Assembly (NCBI GenBank): GCA_029948255.1
Contig: JALIZF010001396.1
Coordinates: forward strand, 218,755 to 282,754
Direction: 5' to 3'
DNA length: 64,000 nt
From: Telmatactis stephensoni
Taxonomy: Eukaryota; Cnidaria; Anthozoa; Actiniaria; Isophelliidae
Numbering within the stretch: the first letter of the stretch is position 1; each line of letters begins with the position of its first letter. The translations under genes and the position numbers were made by a program. Below are positions 11,899 to 40,312 of this stretch, piece by piece. The notes under the pieces were generated by a model. That model was given only the letters and a program-made list of their open reading frames with translations, did not search any database and was not told the origin of the DNA.

Positions 11899-13013
11899 CC
11901 ACCACTACCATTTACCTGATAAGATAACTGGACAGATGCTGATATTGCCATCAACAAATTTATCGTCATGATTAGTGAATTCATTACACTTCAGTTGCAG
12001 TTTTTCTTGAAACACAAAATGTCGGGTTGCATTAATAAAATCCTTGAAATGTTTTGGTCCATACAGGTCAAGATTAGTTCTGCCATTGTCCCTCAAAGTC
12101 ATAGCCATTCCAGGAAGTCCACCAGTACATTCCCATGATATTCTTGTAAAGAATAGATTATTAAGTTTGTGGAACCTTAGTTTGTTTTCATTGAATAATC
12201 TTTGAGTTCCTTCACCACAGTTGAACAAATACCTATAAGAAACAGTATTAAATATCTAATGCACCTATTATATTACAGAGGAGTGCATTTGAGTGTTTAA
12301 TGACAACATTTCGCACGTTTGTTTTGACAGTTTGAACGTGCTGTTATTACACTAAATGTCAAGTGTTGTTAGGGGGTGGAGTCAACATTTGATCGCTAAT
12401 TATACACGTTCAGAAGTTCTCATGGAACATTACAAATCTTCAAACTGTTCAAAATGTCGCAAGTCAAAAATCAAATTATCCCACAATTATTATTCAAACA
12501 TGCACTCTGCTGTAAAGTTAAGATGGTAGGGGAAGGGGGCAGATGTAGTACGGGACAAGATTTGAACATCCATGCTGGCACGTGGATAGGGAATTTGATT
12601 GTCATTTCTTCCCAAAGAGAGAGGTAATATTTGATTTTAGTCCAAAACATTTTATCAACATTGATAGATGCATAAAAATAAAGTTGATTGTGTCAAAAAT
12701 TTGCATCTACAATAATCTAAGTTCTTTTAGGGTTTATGTCAGTTGTGTTAAGAGAAATATTAAGTGAAAGAACAGTTTATTGTAGGGGAAGGGTGGAAGG
12801 TACAGTTAGGACCTGCACAGGTCAGCTAGGGATACAAAGACCGACACTCAACCAACTAAGCCAACCGGCGGGGATTTGTGTAAGTGATGAGGTTGTGTAC
12901 CTGATTAGGTATTACCTTTGAGCGTCCGTAAACAGGAGAAAAGAAGGAGTTGTATCTATGGAATCACTTCCAACAACTTGCAAGTAAACTTTGTTGTTCA
13001 TCGCTGAAGCCAT
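4264..13013 (-). CDS. ELAC2: ELAC2, long-form tRNase Z (tRNA 3' endonuclease), 13 exons
   Basis: Zinc endonuclease that cuts the 3' trailer from precursor tRNAs in nucleus and mitochondria. Exons in transcript order: 12916-13013, 11916-12232, 11505-11740, 10674-10879, 10160-10304, 9258-9715, 7596-7734, 7200-7241, 6925-7025, 5891-5960, 5342-5462, 4862-5085, 4264-4410 (2304 nt, 767 aa). All phases join. The N-terminal half has the degenerate metallo-beta-lactamase fold of long tRNase Z (FNCGEGTQR near residue 35). The C-terminal half carries the active site: [12 protein letters not shown] from about 467, DCGEGT at about 495, SHIHADHH with H526, H528, D530 and H531, H612, YSGDT (D634), and LNHFSQRY (H692). 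An in-frame TGA lies 30 nt before the ATG, so no longer start exists in this exon. No mitochondrial presequence is evident, so an alternative 5' exon is possible. The human protein is 826 aa. The exon 6 acceptor is the least certain boundary. Confidence 0.96.
6001..6149. mobile_element. Hairpin MITE in ELAC2 intron
   Basis: About 52-bp arms (CCTGGTCCCAGAGGCTTTCC left, complement right) around a 45-bp loop. Non-coding. Confidence 0.9.
6378..6769. mobile_element. Poly-G/poly-C-ended element, copy 2 (392 bp, ELAC2 intron)
   Basis: Starts CCC then a G run; ends a C run then GGG. Flanked by ACCTCCCA (6370-6377) and ACCTCCTA (6770-6777), an 8-bp duplication with one mismatch. Interior motifs are TACCTTTTAGGGGT (twice) and GGATGCTTGTCG mirrored by CGACAAGCATCC. 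Same subfamily as 2897-3004 and 48037-48330. Confidence 0.85.
8219..8434. mobile_element. Inverted-repeat element with G-rich/C-rich arms
   Basis: TTAGGGACTGGTCATTATTT on the left pairs with AAATAATGTCCAGTCCCTAA on the right. GGGGGGCTGGTGCAAAT pairs with ATTTGCACCAGCCCCCC inside. Lies in the ELAC2 intron 6 region. Confidence 0.85.
8520..8669. mobile_element. TAGAGYAGATTTC MITE, copy 2
   Basis: The right end CATATGAAATCTGCTCTA is intact; the left end is degraded. The middle contains TGTCTATAAAAGCATTCAA, shared with copy 3. Confidence 0.8.
8673..8865. mobile_element. Palindromic MITE beside copy 2
   Basis: AGAAATAGAAAACGAGGCAG pairs with CTGCCGAGTTTTCTATTTCT; the inner pair GAATTGTAAGAAGACGAGAG is also mirrored. 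It begins 3 bp after the preceding MITE. Confidence 0.85.
9085..9231. mobile_element. TAGAGYAGATTTC MITE, copy 3
   Basis: Left TAGAGCAGATTTCATATGAG, right CACAGTCATACGAAATCTGC. It ends 27 bp before the donor-side edge of ELAC2 exon 6. Confidence 0.85.
11208..11482. repeat. (GAGT)n microsatellite, about 68 units, in ELAC2 intron
   Basis: About 275 bp of essentially perfect GAGT (TCAC on the sense strand of ELAC2), 23 bp from the exon 3 donor. Degenerate ATGA/ATGG-rich sequence flanks it (10900-11207). The Ser/Leu/Thr/His open frames across it are artefacts. Confidence 0.97.
11856..11897. repeat. (ATC)n trinucleotide repeat
   Basis: ATC/GAT repeat close to the ELAC2 exon 2 donor. It gives a poly-Asp frame on the minus strand that lies in the intron. 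Confidence 0.85.
12274..12515. mobile_element. Probable short inverted-repeat element in ELAC2 intron 1
   Basis: TTACAGAGGAGTGCATTTGA near the left pairs imperfectly with TCAAACATGCACTCTGCTGT at the right. The boundary is approximate and the interior unrecognised. Confidence 0.5.
12800..12880 (-). mobile_element. tRNA-like SINE head fragment
   Basis: The minus strand reads GGTTGGCTTAGTTGGTTGAG, a good A box, followed by an anticodon-arm-like GTGTCGGTCTTTG. No intact B box or tail, so a fragment only. Confidence 0.5.
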
Positions 13014-13429
13014 GGAAAACTTGGCGACCTTTTCCTCTAGTCATATAAAGCGCCTAAGAAGTAATTTGTGTATATACATGGTGCTTGGAGCTAAATGAGG
13101 AGCAATGGAAGATAAATAAAGAAGAAAATGTAGCAAACTTCACTCCAGGCTGTGCATGTGAGCCGCCATTTTCGTCAAAATACACAGGAATCCCAAAGAT
13201 GTATTTACTTCTGCAGTGTCTTGGGCTTCCTGTTTTACAAAGTGGAGATTTAGGTAGCGACTCCATGTAAGGACGACTTCTAATGTCCTGAGGTTTATAA
13301 GGGCATATCATAGTCCGTCGCGTAGTGTCCTGACGAACTACATACTTAGTGAGGACAACTTGTATTGTCCTGAGCTTACTTAGTGAGGACAACTTCCATT
13401 GTCCTGAGCTTTTGTGATGGTGCGCAATA

Positions 13430-14105
13430 CAATACGTGTACCTAAAGTAGATGTAGCGATTGTAGTTAGTGTAGCACTTGTAGTAAGTGTAGTGTCTGTA
13501 GCAGGGGTTGTACTAGTAGTAGGAGTAGGTGAAGTGGTTGTAGTTGGTGTAGCACTCGTTGTAGGTGTAGTATCTGCAGTACCTGTAGTATCTGTAGTAG
13601 CCCTAGTACAGTAGTTCCCACAGTAGGTGTAGTACTTGTAGTAGGTGTAGTTTCTGTAGTTCGTGTAGTACTTGTAGTATCTGTAGCACGTGTAGCATCT
13701 GTAGTACGTGTAGTACCTGTACATGTAGCACATGTAGTAGGAAGGCTGTGTACTTGTAGTAGGTGTAGTATTTGTAGTAGGTGTAGTATTTGTAGTAGGT
13801 GTAGTGGTTGTAGTTGGTGTGGCACACATGGTAAGCGTAGTAGCAGCAGTATACTGCTACTACGCAGTATACTATGTTGTGTGGTGTAGTATCTATAGTG
13901 CCTGTAGTAGGTGTTATACCTGTACTGTAGTTCCAGTAGTACATGTAGTACCTGTAGTCAGTGTAGTATCTGTAGCACCTGTTGTAGGGTGTAGTATCTA
14001 TAATATATGCAGTACCTGTAGTATTGGTGTTATAGTGCAAGTAGTTAGTGTAGTACATATAGTACCTATATCTGTAGTATGTGTAGTGCCTGTAGTAGGT
14101 GTTTG
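13430..14105. repeat. GTAGT-rich degenerate minisatellite
   Basis: About 675 bp built from variants of TGTAGTAGGTGTAGTAT and GTAGTACCTGTAGTA, with strong three-base periodicity. The periodicity opens Val-rich frames on plus and Thr/Tyr/Leu-rich frames on minus; these are artefacts. Confidence 0.9.
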
Positions 14106-14615
14106 ACGTCATCAGTGCGTCTGTTAGAGTACAGACTCCCAGAAAAATGGAATCTAGAGAAGATTAAATAATTTGTACTTGAAAAAATAGGCGTAAAAGT
14201 GTGCATGTTTTTGTAATCAAAGTTGTCATCAACATCTTGTGTCTGGGCCTTCAGGAATAATGTAACCTTTTGGTTTTGTGGCATTAGAGGACCCTGCAAC
14301 ACCGATAAACAAAGACCCCACAATGGGGAACCGTATAGCAACTCTTCTTATCTATGTAAGTTGAATTCTTTCATTGGAAAGACTCGATTCATTTAGTTCA
14401 ACTATATATAAGAAACGGAGACTCTGCGCGCGCCATTATAAAAACCATAATGTGCATGTGCCCCCTCTACATATGGGCTATTTTTACGTCTCTCCTTCAG
14501 TTACCTTATAATTTTGCTAAAACTAGGCGTAATCATGATATTTCACGATATTTTCTTGCCCTCGTGCCCAACTAGACTTGAAAATACAACTGATGAAACC
14601 TTAAGTGATAAAGTT

Positions 14616-14914
14616 TATTACTGCGGTTTTCGATATTCTGCGAACGGCTGACCTTCAAACAGTCCGTTGGAATTTGGTTATTCGCTTCCGCCCACCTCAA
14701 CAAAACATTAAAAAATTAATACTAAAAGTTCTTAAAATCCCACCAAATGACCAAGTAAGATATTTAGACAATATATATTAGCTATATTATCATTTTGGTA
14801 TTAAAAGTTCTTCGTATTAGTGATTTTTACTTTTGATTGACAGAAGCAAAAACGCAAATTAGCGGTTGGCATTTGAAAGTCAGAGTTCGCAGAATGTCGA
14901 AATTCGCAGTAAAT
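14616..14914. mobile_element. ACTGCGG-TTCGCAG MITE, copy 1
   Basis: The left end (TTACTGCGGTTTTCGATATT) and right end (the approximate complement, ending TTCGCAGTAA) form terminal inverted repeats of about 45 bp. The interior TTCAAACAGTCCGTTGGAAT is shared with copy 2 at 44174-44476. Confidence 0.8.
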
Positions 14915-15305
14915 CTCTAAATGAACAATTTTCAGTTGAGTTAAGATATTTGTAAACAAGATACTTAACTTTGCTGACATTTCAAATCTTCGCCCTTTGT
15001 CTGGATTAATCATCGAGATCTGCTTTAGGACTACTCTTAAATAGCAAATGTGATTACCAGTTGCAAACCTTCAATCATCCAGCAGTAGAAAATGAAGATC
15101 CATACTAAAATACAGCATAACTTCTTCACGTTACAAAGGAGCTCAATGGACCTAAAATACATATTGTTAACGCAACTTTGTTGATCTTTCTTCAAAATAC
15201 TCGCGCCGATTTTGATTGGTTCCTCTATGTCCCCAAGGATTTGGGACAAACATATTAGCATCATAATGAACTTCGCCGAATAGACTACCCCAATTAGACA
15301 TTAAA

Positions 15306-15535
15306 ATTATTAAGTGTCTAGGTAGCGCAGCGGTCTAAGGTGATATCTAAAGGTATGGATTAGGGTCCGGATATCGTCTCCCTCCCTGGCCTTCGGGCCA
15401 AGACAACTGTTTTATGTAGCACCGGGATAGCGTGGATGGGGCCGAAATCTTCATCCGTAACGTAAGTCGATTCGATGTCTCAGCTTCCTTGAATGTCTCG
15501 GGAGAATCGTCCCATAATTTAATTTTTCCTTTTTT
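15306..15535 (+). mobile_element. tRNA-derived SINE, probably degraded
   Basis: The head GTCTAGGTAGCGCAGCGGTC resembles a tRNA A box region; a weak B-box-like GGTCCGGATATCG follows. After that comes an unrelated body (CCGGGATAGCGTGGATGGGG, TCTCGGGAGAATCG). No functional tRNA fold is evident. Confidence 0.5.
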
Positions 15536-16248
15536 ATTTTTCAGTTAAATAATCATTTCTACTTTGTGTCCGGGGGGTGCATATCTAACAGGTTCGAGAC
15601 GTGTCGGGGGCGAATCCTTTTTCTTTTTTCTTTTTTCGCTCTTTTTCTAGAACTTTTTCTTTTTTTACCTGAATATCCTGACTACTTATTGTCTTGCTAC
15701 AGATACTGATGTTTTTACCTTTACTTTTTAATTATTTAATTTTTGGATCGTTCATTAATATATTGCATGAGATTGATTAATATTCATGATTATTAAAATA
15801 TGGATATCGTTTAATTTCTCTATATTTCCTAAATGTGCGATTGAATATCGTGCGTTTTTTATGCGTTTTGCAATTGTCCCGGCCGCTAAACAATTGCCAA
15901 GTTAATCAGGACACTATTTCTTAAAGTTTAAATTCAAGCAAAAGGCATATTTTTGGCTTGTGTATACTGTATAAACCGTTCATCCAGCTGGGTAAACAGT
16001 CGCACGAAACTCCTGGCTACTCCCCTGATAGACCTGGATTCCCCTCACTCTTTTTGGGAACTTTTACGGAAACAGTCGAGTCGTTACCGAGATTTAAAAA
16101 ACATATTGGGGAAGTTTGTAAAAAAAGACAAGATTGAAGGATAAAGATTATAGAAATAGATTAAAAAAAAAAAATGAAAAAGAAAAGTTAAAAAACTGCA
16201 AGTGGCATGGTTGATCCGAAAACCTGTAACATACATATTCAAAATACT

Positions 16249-16938
16249 CCCGGGGGGGGGGGGGGGTACTCCCATATATATTTGCGCGCTATACGGGTTT
16301 TTGGCCCTGCTGTCTTAAACAGGGTATACATTTTACCCAAAATTGTCTTAAACAGGATCTATAATTCTGAAAATAACGAAATCGCAAGCCATATCATGTT
16401 TTTGTGTAAAATACTCCAAAAAGCGCTTGACCGTGCGAGATATCGTAATGGACTGCTCTGTTATCTCTTTCGCAGCTGTTTTTCGTCTCATTAAAAGGAC
16501 ACTACAATCGGCGCCTTTTTAAATGACACACTTGTGGAAGAAAATGACCTATCTTACTAAATTTGTCCTCACTGGCAACTGAGTTTGTTTAATTCAGTCA
16601 TTCCCCCTCCCCCTATTCAATGTTGAAGTGAGAAAAGTCTCCCACCCTAGAATCTGACTAGTGGACAACATTTCTTAGGGGGCGAGGGGGAAAAAGTCAC
16701 AATTCATAAACGTAGAATTTTGACCATTTTTTTGAAAGTGTGTCAATTCAAAAAGGCGCCGGCCGATTGTAGCCCGTTACGTATCTTAAATAGGGTCGAT
16801 TTTTTTCTCATTCGTCTTGAACAGGGTATGATTTTTTCACTTTCGAGTGTCTTAAACAGGGTCAGGTTTCTAGGATTTAACTCCGGTGGCACACCCCTAT
16901 CCAAAACAGAGTTGAGTACCCCCCCCCCCCCCCCCCGG
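16249..16938. mobile_element. Poly-G/poly-C-ended element, copy 3 (690 bp)
   Basis: Starts CCC plus a G run of about 15; ends a C run plus GG. Flanked by AAAATACT on both sides (16241-16248 and 16939-16946), an exact 8-bp duplication. The interior has repeated GTCTTAAACAGGGT-like units facing inward from both ends and GGCGCC-rich mirrored pieces. A partial second copy is at 62598-62790. Confidence 0.88.
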
Positions 16939-17490
16939 AAAATACTCCAACTATAAATTCTGTATATTTGATTTATTGACCATTATTTCAGTCTATGTAC
17001 AGTGGTATTTACACCTTAGCAACAGGTAGCAGTTACATTCTCAATGATCATGTGTCTTTCATGTATTTCATTTTGTAAGTCATTTAATTCTGTGAAAAAC
17101 AGGTTTCTTCATTGTTATTAAAACTTGGTCATAAAAGATCCCAATGTCTATGCAAACAAAAACAAACAAACAAAAAAAAGCCTGTCTTAGACTAAATGTG
17201 TTATTTATACAAACAGGTTTGCCTCTTATCCAAGTCGCAGCTACATGTAAGATGTGCCTTATTTTTGCTCACATAAATGGACTTGTTTCATGTAAATGTA
17301 CCTTTTTGTTGCGAACCAAAAGAAATTATTTATAAAACTTCTTGCCCAACCCATTTTGGCTATCTTAAATACACATTCCAACACTTTACATGTATAGTAT
17401 AATTTGCACATAATGATTTAGCACAAATCAGCTCAAACTTCCTCTGCAATGTCTTACAACACTGCAGTTTTCCAAATTCTCCATATCATT

Positions 17491-19730
17491 TTAAGATTTT
17501 TCAGCTTTTATTAATGACTCCAGTTCTTTACTCCTTTGTTGATCAATTACTTCTAGCTCTCGTATTTTCTGAAAAAATTGAATAATGAATTCTTAATTAG
17601 TAATTAAAAAAAGAAAATCTTGAAAAATAATTATCTGAACAAGAAAAGATTAAAGAGCATAATTTACACATTATTGTTCAACAAACAGTGAGTCTGTACT
17701 ATCAGGATTTTGTTGGCAATTGCAGACTCAAACAATGGCTGCTTTCATTGGATAAGTGCCTAAAGCCTGGTTTTCACAAGTAACAAAAGAAGCAGAAGCA
17801 ACATATGCAGGCTCAGTAAAGGTGAGAAAGGCTATACACTGAGTTTGTATATGTTGCTTTGACTTCTGCTTCATGAAAACCAGGCACATAATATATTGTA
17901 CAAATAATAATAGAACTATTTGGATTAATTACCTGGGATATTTCTGTGTTGATGATGGTCCTATACTGGTCTCCTTTTCCAGCTGACTCCATTTCCTCCA
18001 AAAACTGTTTTCTGTCTTCAATCTCTTCAAGAACTAGAAACAATATATTTATTCAAAATTAGGATATTGTAACAGAACATAACTGGTACATATATGTGCA
18101 AATTTGCCAATCTGACTGTTTAATATATATTACTGTACCTTCATCAAACCTGTCAGGTTCTGGTTTTGGTGGGGGTTTCTTATCATTAAGTTTTTTGGGT
18201 TTTGGATTATCTTCAATATTTTTTGCATATTCTCCATAAGCCATCACATTTTGTAATCGTCTTTTATCAGTGTCTGTTATTTTTTCTGTTCAACAAAATT
18301 TATAAAATGTCTATCAATAATTATTATTACAATTATCAAATAATATTTTGATCTGTTCTAGCTTCTCCCACAAAACTTATTTTACAGGACACAGCCCTTC
18401 TCCAAAATGATTGTATCAGGAGCAAATGGTGTACTTCTTGTCCAACTCAAATATCCTCCCTCCATCCTTTCATAAGTCTTTTATTTTGAAAGGAAAATTG
18501 AGTGTTTGATCAGAAATCACTTATGCTATTTAACAGGGTTTTCTTCACTTTTCACTTTCGTACAATATGATTTCTTAGCCAGTAAACATTTCATACTTCC
18601 AGGTAATGGCACAAATGTGTCAACTTTCTGTCCTTCTTCAATCTTCTTGATAACATCTTTTCTTCTTTTGCCTCCTGATCCCAAATGCCTGGCATTTAAA
18701 ACCTTGGGAAGAGGTTTGCTTGCTGGTGATGGTCTTTGGGGTTGTTTACTTCTGCTAGTTGTGGGGTTAACAGAAGTTGGTAAAGGCTGACCCTCTATAA
18801 AACAAATCAATCAATCAATAAACAAACAAACAAGCAAATAAATGATTTTGGCAAAACTTGGGTGTGCTTATTGTCAAACTTTTAAGATCAATATACAACA
18901 TTTATGCCGAGAAAAAGATGATAACCAACCAGGAATGTCACCAAAAGAGCTGCAACAATTCTCCGAAAAACTTTGTAAAAAAAGGTCAAGTTTTGTGTGA
19001 ATTTTGATTAAAAACTTTTAACTGTAGGCAGTGACGTTTTGCTTTTTATTTTGTTCTTTGACAGTTGGTATATAACAAAACACTTATTGACTGGGACCTC
19101 GGGAAAGCTGTTTCCCTTGGTCCCAGTCAATAAGTGTTAAATAATTTGAGAGAAATTCATTTATTATAAATGATATAAACAAAGATGACATTAATTTAGC
19201 TTCAATCCTTACTTGATAATTTGTCATTGAGTTGTCTTCGTTGAAAATTAGTTAATTTTGATTCTTCCATCATCACTGTGTTAACAATAAAATTGATAAA
19301 ATTATCAGCACAGTGTATTTACTTTTCCCCCTTCTCTCCCCCCCCCCCCCCCCCCCCCTAAACCAACGTTCTAGCTGGCAAACCCTTCTCTGACCTCTCT
19401 GAACACATTTTGTTTGAAATAAAAATGTTCAGATTGCAATCATTTTTCGATCCTCATAAGTGAGATTTCTAAAAAGTAAAGGACTATGTCGGCATAATGC
19501 TTGCAACGAGTTCAACGAATAAGCTTTTTAGCTAGCTTGTGTCACATCCAAGTCGGTTTTCCCCTTCACTGCAGTTCTCGTTTACTACTGTTGTACTTTC
19601 CTAAATACAAACAAAACCATAGCAATTTCATCTTAGTACCTTTTAACAGTTGCTGGGTCTCTTGACTTACTGGGGCGGCTTGTGTGCTCCAAATTCCTCC
19701 CTTAGCAACGGGTTGTCGTTTGGCCGCCAT
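17491..19730 (-). CDS. C22orf23: EVG1/C22orf23-like UPF0193 protein, 6 exons
   Basis: Exons in transcript order: 19640-19730, 19213-19275, 18597-18794, 18139-18285, 17933-18033, 17491-17568 (678 nt, 225 aa). All phases join, and the length is close to the vertebrate protein (about 217 aa). Recognised by family features: SQETQQLLK then MMEESKLTNFQRRQ at the N-terminus; a proline- and basic-rich middle with LPTSVNPTTS; FVPLPG followed by KRRLQNVMAYGE; PDRFDE; and the best conserved C-terminal block, IEDRKQFLEEMESAGKG then QYRTIINTEISQKIRELE and IDQQRSKEL. No enzymatic motif, signal peptide or membrane segment is visible; the C-terminus is probably helical or coiled. The molecular function is not established. 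Head-to-head placement with CEP131 and the family's occurrence in ciliated or testis tissue suggest a ciliary role (inference). Confidence 0.9.
17757..17888. mobile_element. Hairpin MITE downstream of EVG1 exon 5
   Basis: GCCTGGTTTTCACAAGTAAC pairs with the complement near TGAAAACCAGGC; GAAGCAGAAGCAACATATGC pairs with GTATATGTTGC. Arms are about 55 bp. Confidence 0.85.
19079..19138. repeat. Perfect 20-bp-arm hairpin in EVG1 intron
   Basis: AACACTTATTGACTGGGACC is followed after 20 bases by its exact complement. The loop itself can pair further (GGGAAA with TTTCCC). Confidence 0.9.
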
Positions 19731-20291
19731 CTTGGATACCGTCCTTCGGTCTCGACTTCGAGACAGTATATTAATCAAAATAAACACAGAATGACGTTTT
19801 TTCTCGATTGATGCTCAATATCTAGTTGGTGATGCTTTCTTCTACTAATTTAATGAGCCTGAAAGGCTAAAATTGAAAGTTTTCACTAAGATGGTGAGAG
19901 CTTTTCACTGACAAGTTTTCAAACTAGTCTAGTTTGGGTTTCCTGCGTTGAGACAGGAAGCCCAAGTTTAACCTGTCGTATTTTTGAAAACAAATGCTAA
20001 GAAACTCCTAGAAAATCGAATTGGAATACAATTGTTTATATATAATTCATAGGAACTCAATTTATTTTACAAGAAACGAAAATTGATTATTTTATTATAT
20101 TTTTCTCCTTGTGAAGAATTCCTATGGGTTACCTGTGGTGCCAAGCGATTCGCGCGCTTGTCGCTTACCAACTAATGGCGTCCAAGGGTGATGAAAACAC
20201 TCAGTTTTTTATTCAGTTTTTTCCTCGTTAAAATAACTAAAAAGTTGCTAAAATAATAAGTTAAGTCTTGATAATCTTGATAACAAGCACA
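19731..20291. promoter_or_regulatory. Divergent promoter interval between EVG1 and CEP131
   Basis: These 561 bp separate the two start codons of oppositely transcribed genes. Such a short head-to-head gap normally holds a bidirectional promoter. GTTACC at 20128-20133 matches one half of the RFX X-box used by many ciliary genes. The expected second half (RGYAAC) is not found next to it, so this is only a weak lead. The interval also contains a short hairpin (19934-19965). Confidence 0.55.
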
Positions 20292-38026
<17,735 letters not shown>

Positions 38027-38160
38027 AATTGTAAATCAAGGGTATTATTATTGGAGTATATTGGTACCATACTATTGGTTCTCCTTAGAATTTGTATGAA
38101 TGTATAGATCTAGTGAAGAATTGTCATTTTGTATACATGGTCTGTTTGGTTTTCCATTTC

Positions 38161-38340
38161 GTCCCTCCCTCCCTCCCTCCCTCCCTCCCTCCCTCCCTCC
38201 CTCCCTCCCTCCCTCCCTCCCTCCCTCCCTCCCTCCCTCCCTCCCTCCCTCCCTTTCTTTCTCTCCCTCCCTCTCTTTCTCTCCCTCCCTCCCTCTCTTT
38301 CTCTCCCTCCCTCCCTCCCTTTCCCTCCCTCCCTCCCTCT
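38161..38340. repeat. (CCCT)n microsatellite in the CEP131 3' region
   Basis: About 23 perfect CCCT units then interrupted CT/CCCT sequence, starting about 135 bp after the CEP131 stop, probably within the 3' UTR. The Pro/Ser/Leu frames are artefacts. Confidence 0.95.
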
Positions 38341-40312
38341 TTTCCTAGCTAAATCTTTGGTGGCTTTTCGTAGGTTAGCTCAAATCACGTTGCAACCTTT
38401 TTCTGAAACGTTACGTCGTACAACTCATCGTTTTTTCTAGTTTTCTTTCTTCTTGTGTCAATTTTACTCTGCTGCTGGGTTTCGATCGCGGTCTTGAGAC
38501 ATAAAGAAACGCCAACCATCTTTGATTTACCACTGACGCGCATATAAAGATATATTTTAAACTCATCCAAGATGGCTACTTGTACCACCACAATACAAGA
38601 AGTCTAAGAGAAAAAGTGTTCGAGGTATTCTCAACTAACCAACAAAGATTTGGAAGACACCTTGCTAACTGATGGATTGACTATTGGGATTTACTCTGGC
38701 CGGTGCGGTTGACCGCTTTTGTTCTATGACTTGTGCCTAACGCCATTAAACCCAGGCCCGTTTAATTATGTCAGGGGCCGTTTATGCATCTCTCAATATT
38801 AAGCCCCACTGCTACCAGCACATGTCTTTATTCTCTTGGTCAATTTAAGGTGGCGACCATGTCAAATTCACTACCCAAGGGAGAGGAGTTTATGTCAAAT
38901 CCCCAAATCCCCATGCCCGTCCCCCCTGGGGCTTAACATTGACAAGTGCACTATAGTTGGTCTGTGGGTCTACGTATTGTGGTGAAGAGATTTTAGCCAA
39001 AATTTCGTGGCTCTGAGACCGCTCCCTCTCCCTAAGGACGCAATCACTTTTTTCCCATTAAACAATGCGAAAATGTGTTTTGTGGTGGGTGAAACTGAAG
39101 TCATATATATTTCATAAAACCGTCGCGGTTCGGAGCAACAAGAGTCGGCCAAGACCGAAATAAATGCTGGTTTTGTTTGTAATATATTAGACTAATCAAA
39201 TGGTAACTGATATTTTATTTTTTCTCTTTTTTTCTCCAACGATCTGTAAATTAATGATAGCTAGTTATTTCAATACATTTTATTCTTCTTTCTTTTCATA
39301 AATGTCTTGGTATGTGTCTTACGTCCTGACTTTAAGCAAACTAGATCATAATTGCGTGGACCAGCTGCTTAGCCTTGGTTATTGTAAGCAGCTACGCTCA
39401 TCCTAGTCAAGATCTACATTAATGTGTAAATATGCGTCAACATGAGTGAAATAAAGAAGTTGTTGTTGTATTCAAATCAGACTCGTTTCTATTGAACTAA
39501 TTACAAAATGTGAGTATTTTCAAGTCCTTGTTAGTGATTATTATTAGCATTATTAAGCAATGAAAAACAATGACTTAATACTTTTTAGTACAAAGTAGAT
39601 TTTGTAGTTTTTCACGGATTAAGTGCGATCAATCTAGTATTCACCCTTCTAATAAATGTCACAAATGACAACTTATTGTTTTCCGCGCTTAACGTCAAAT
39701 TTGTTCTTTTGAAACTTGTACAATGTGAATCCAATTGAAAAGAATAAATTTGATGTCAAGTGCGGAAAACAAGCATTGTGGGATTTATTAGAAAGGTGTA
39801 TACCGCATATCTTTTGATAACAAGTCTGATTTGAAACATTATCGATTATTAGCAGCACAAATCCAGCACTGATTCATTTCGGGCTTGCCTTGACGTTTGT
39901 TGCTTTGAACCGTGACAACGTTTTTTGAAATAAGTGTATATCGTCTTATCCATGCATCAGTCTAACTTAACTTTAACTTTTATTGCTTTTATTACCTTTA
40001 CATTACATTATTATACATACAAAATATACACGTACACAATTAAAATAGGTAAACGTTACACAGAATAACTAATAAGCTAATCTAGCTGTGTAACCGACAT
40101 GCCTTGGACGAAGTTATAAATTTATACGTAGGTTGACAGTTAATAAAACACACACATACACACACACGAAGAAAAAAACATAAGACAATAAAACAAAAAG
40201 CAGAAACAAGGGGGAAAAAGAAAGAAAAAACCAGCTGAAGACCCGGAAAATCTAACAAGAATATGTTTCCAGTAGCTTAAATTTTAGTTTGGCTTTGAAA
40301 GATTTACATGTA

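Larger units (their letters stand above)
13014..17490. other. Gene-free interval between ELAC2 and EVG1
   Basis: No conserved coding sequence recognised. It holds the ELAC2 promoter side, a GTAGT minisatellite, a half MITE (about 14104-14160), a 300-bp MITE, a SINE and a poly-G/poly-C-ended element. The open frames here lack family features. Confidence 0.7.

Noticed and set aside
13380..14112. Thr-, Tyr- and Val-rich open frames on both strands
   Set aside because: Products of a three-base-periodic minisatellite; no start context, domain or conservation visible.
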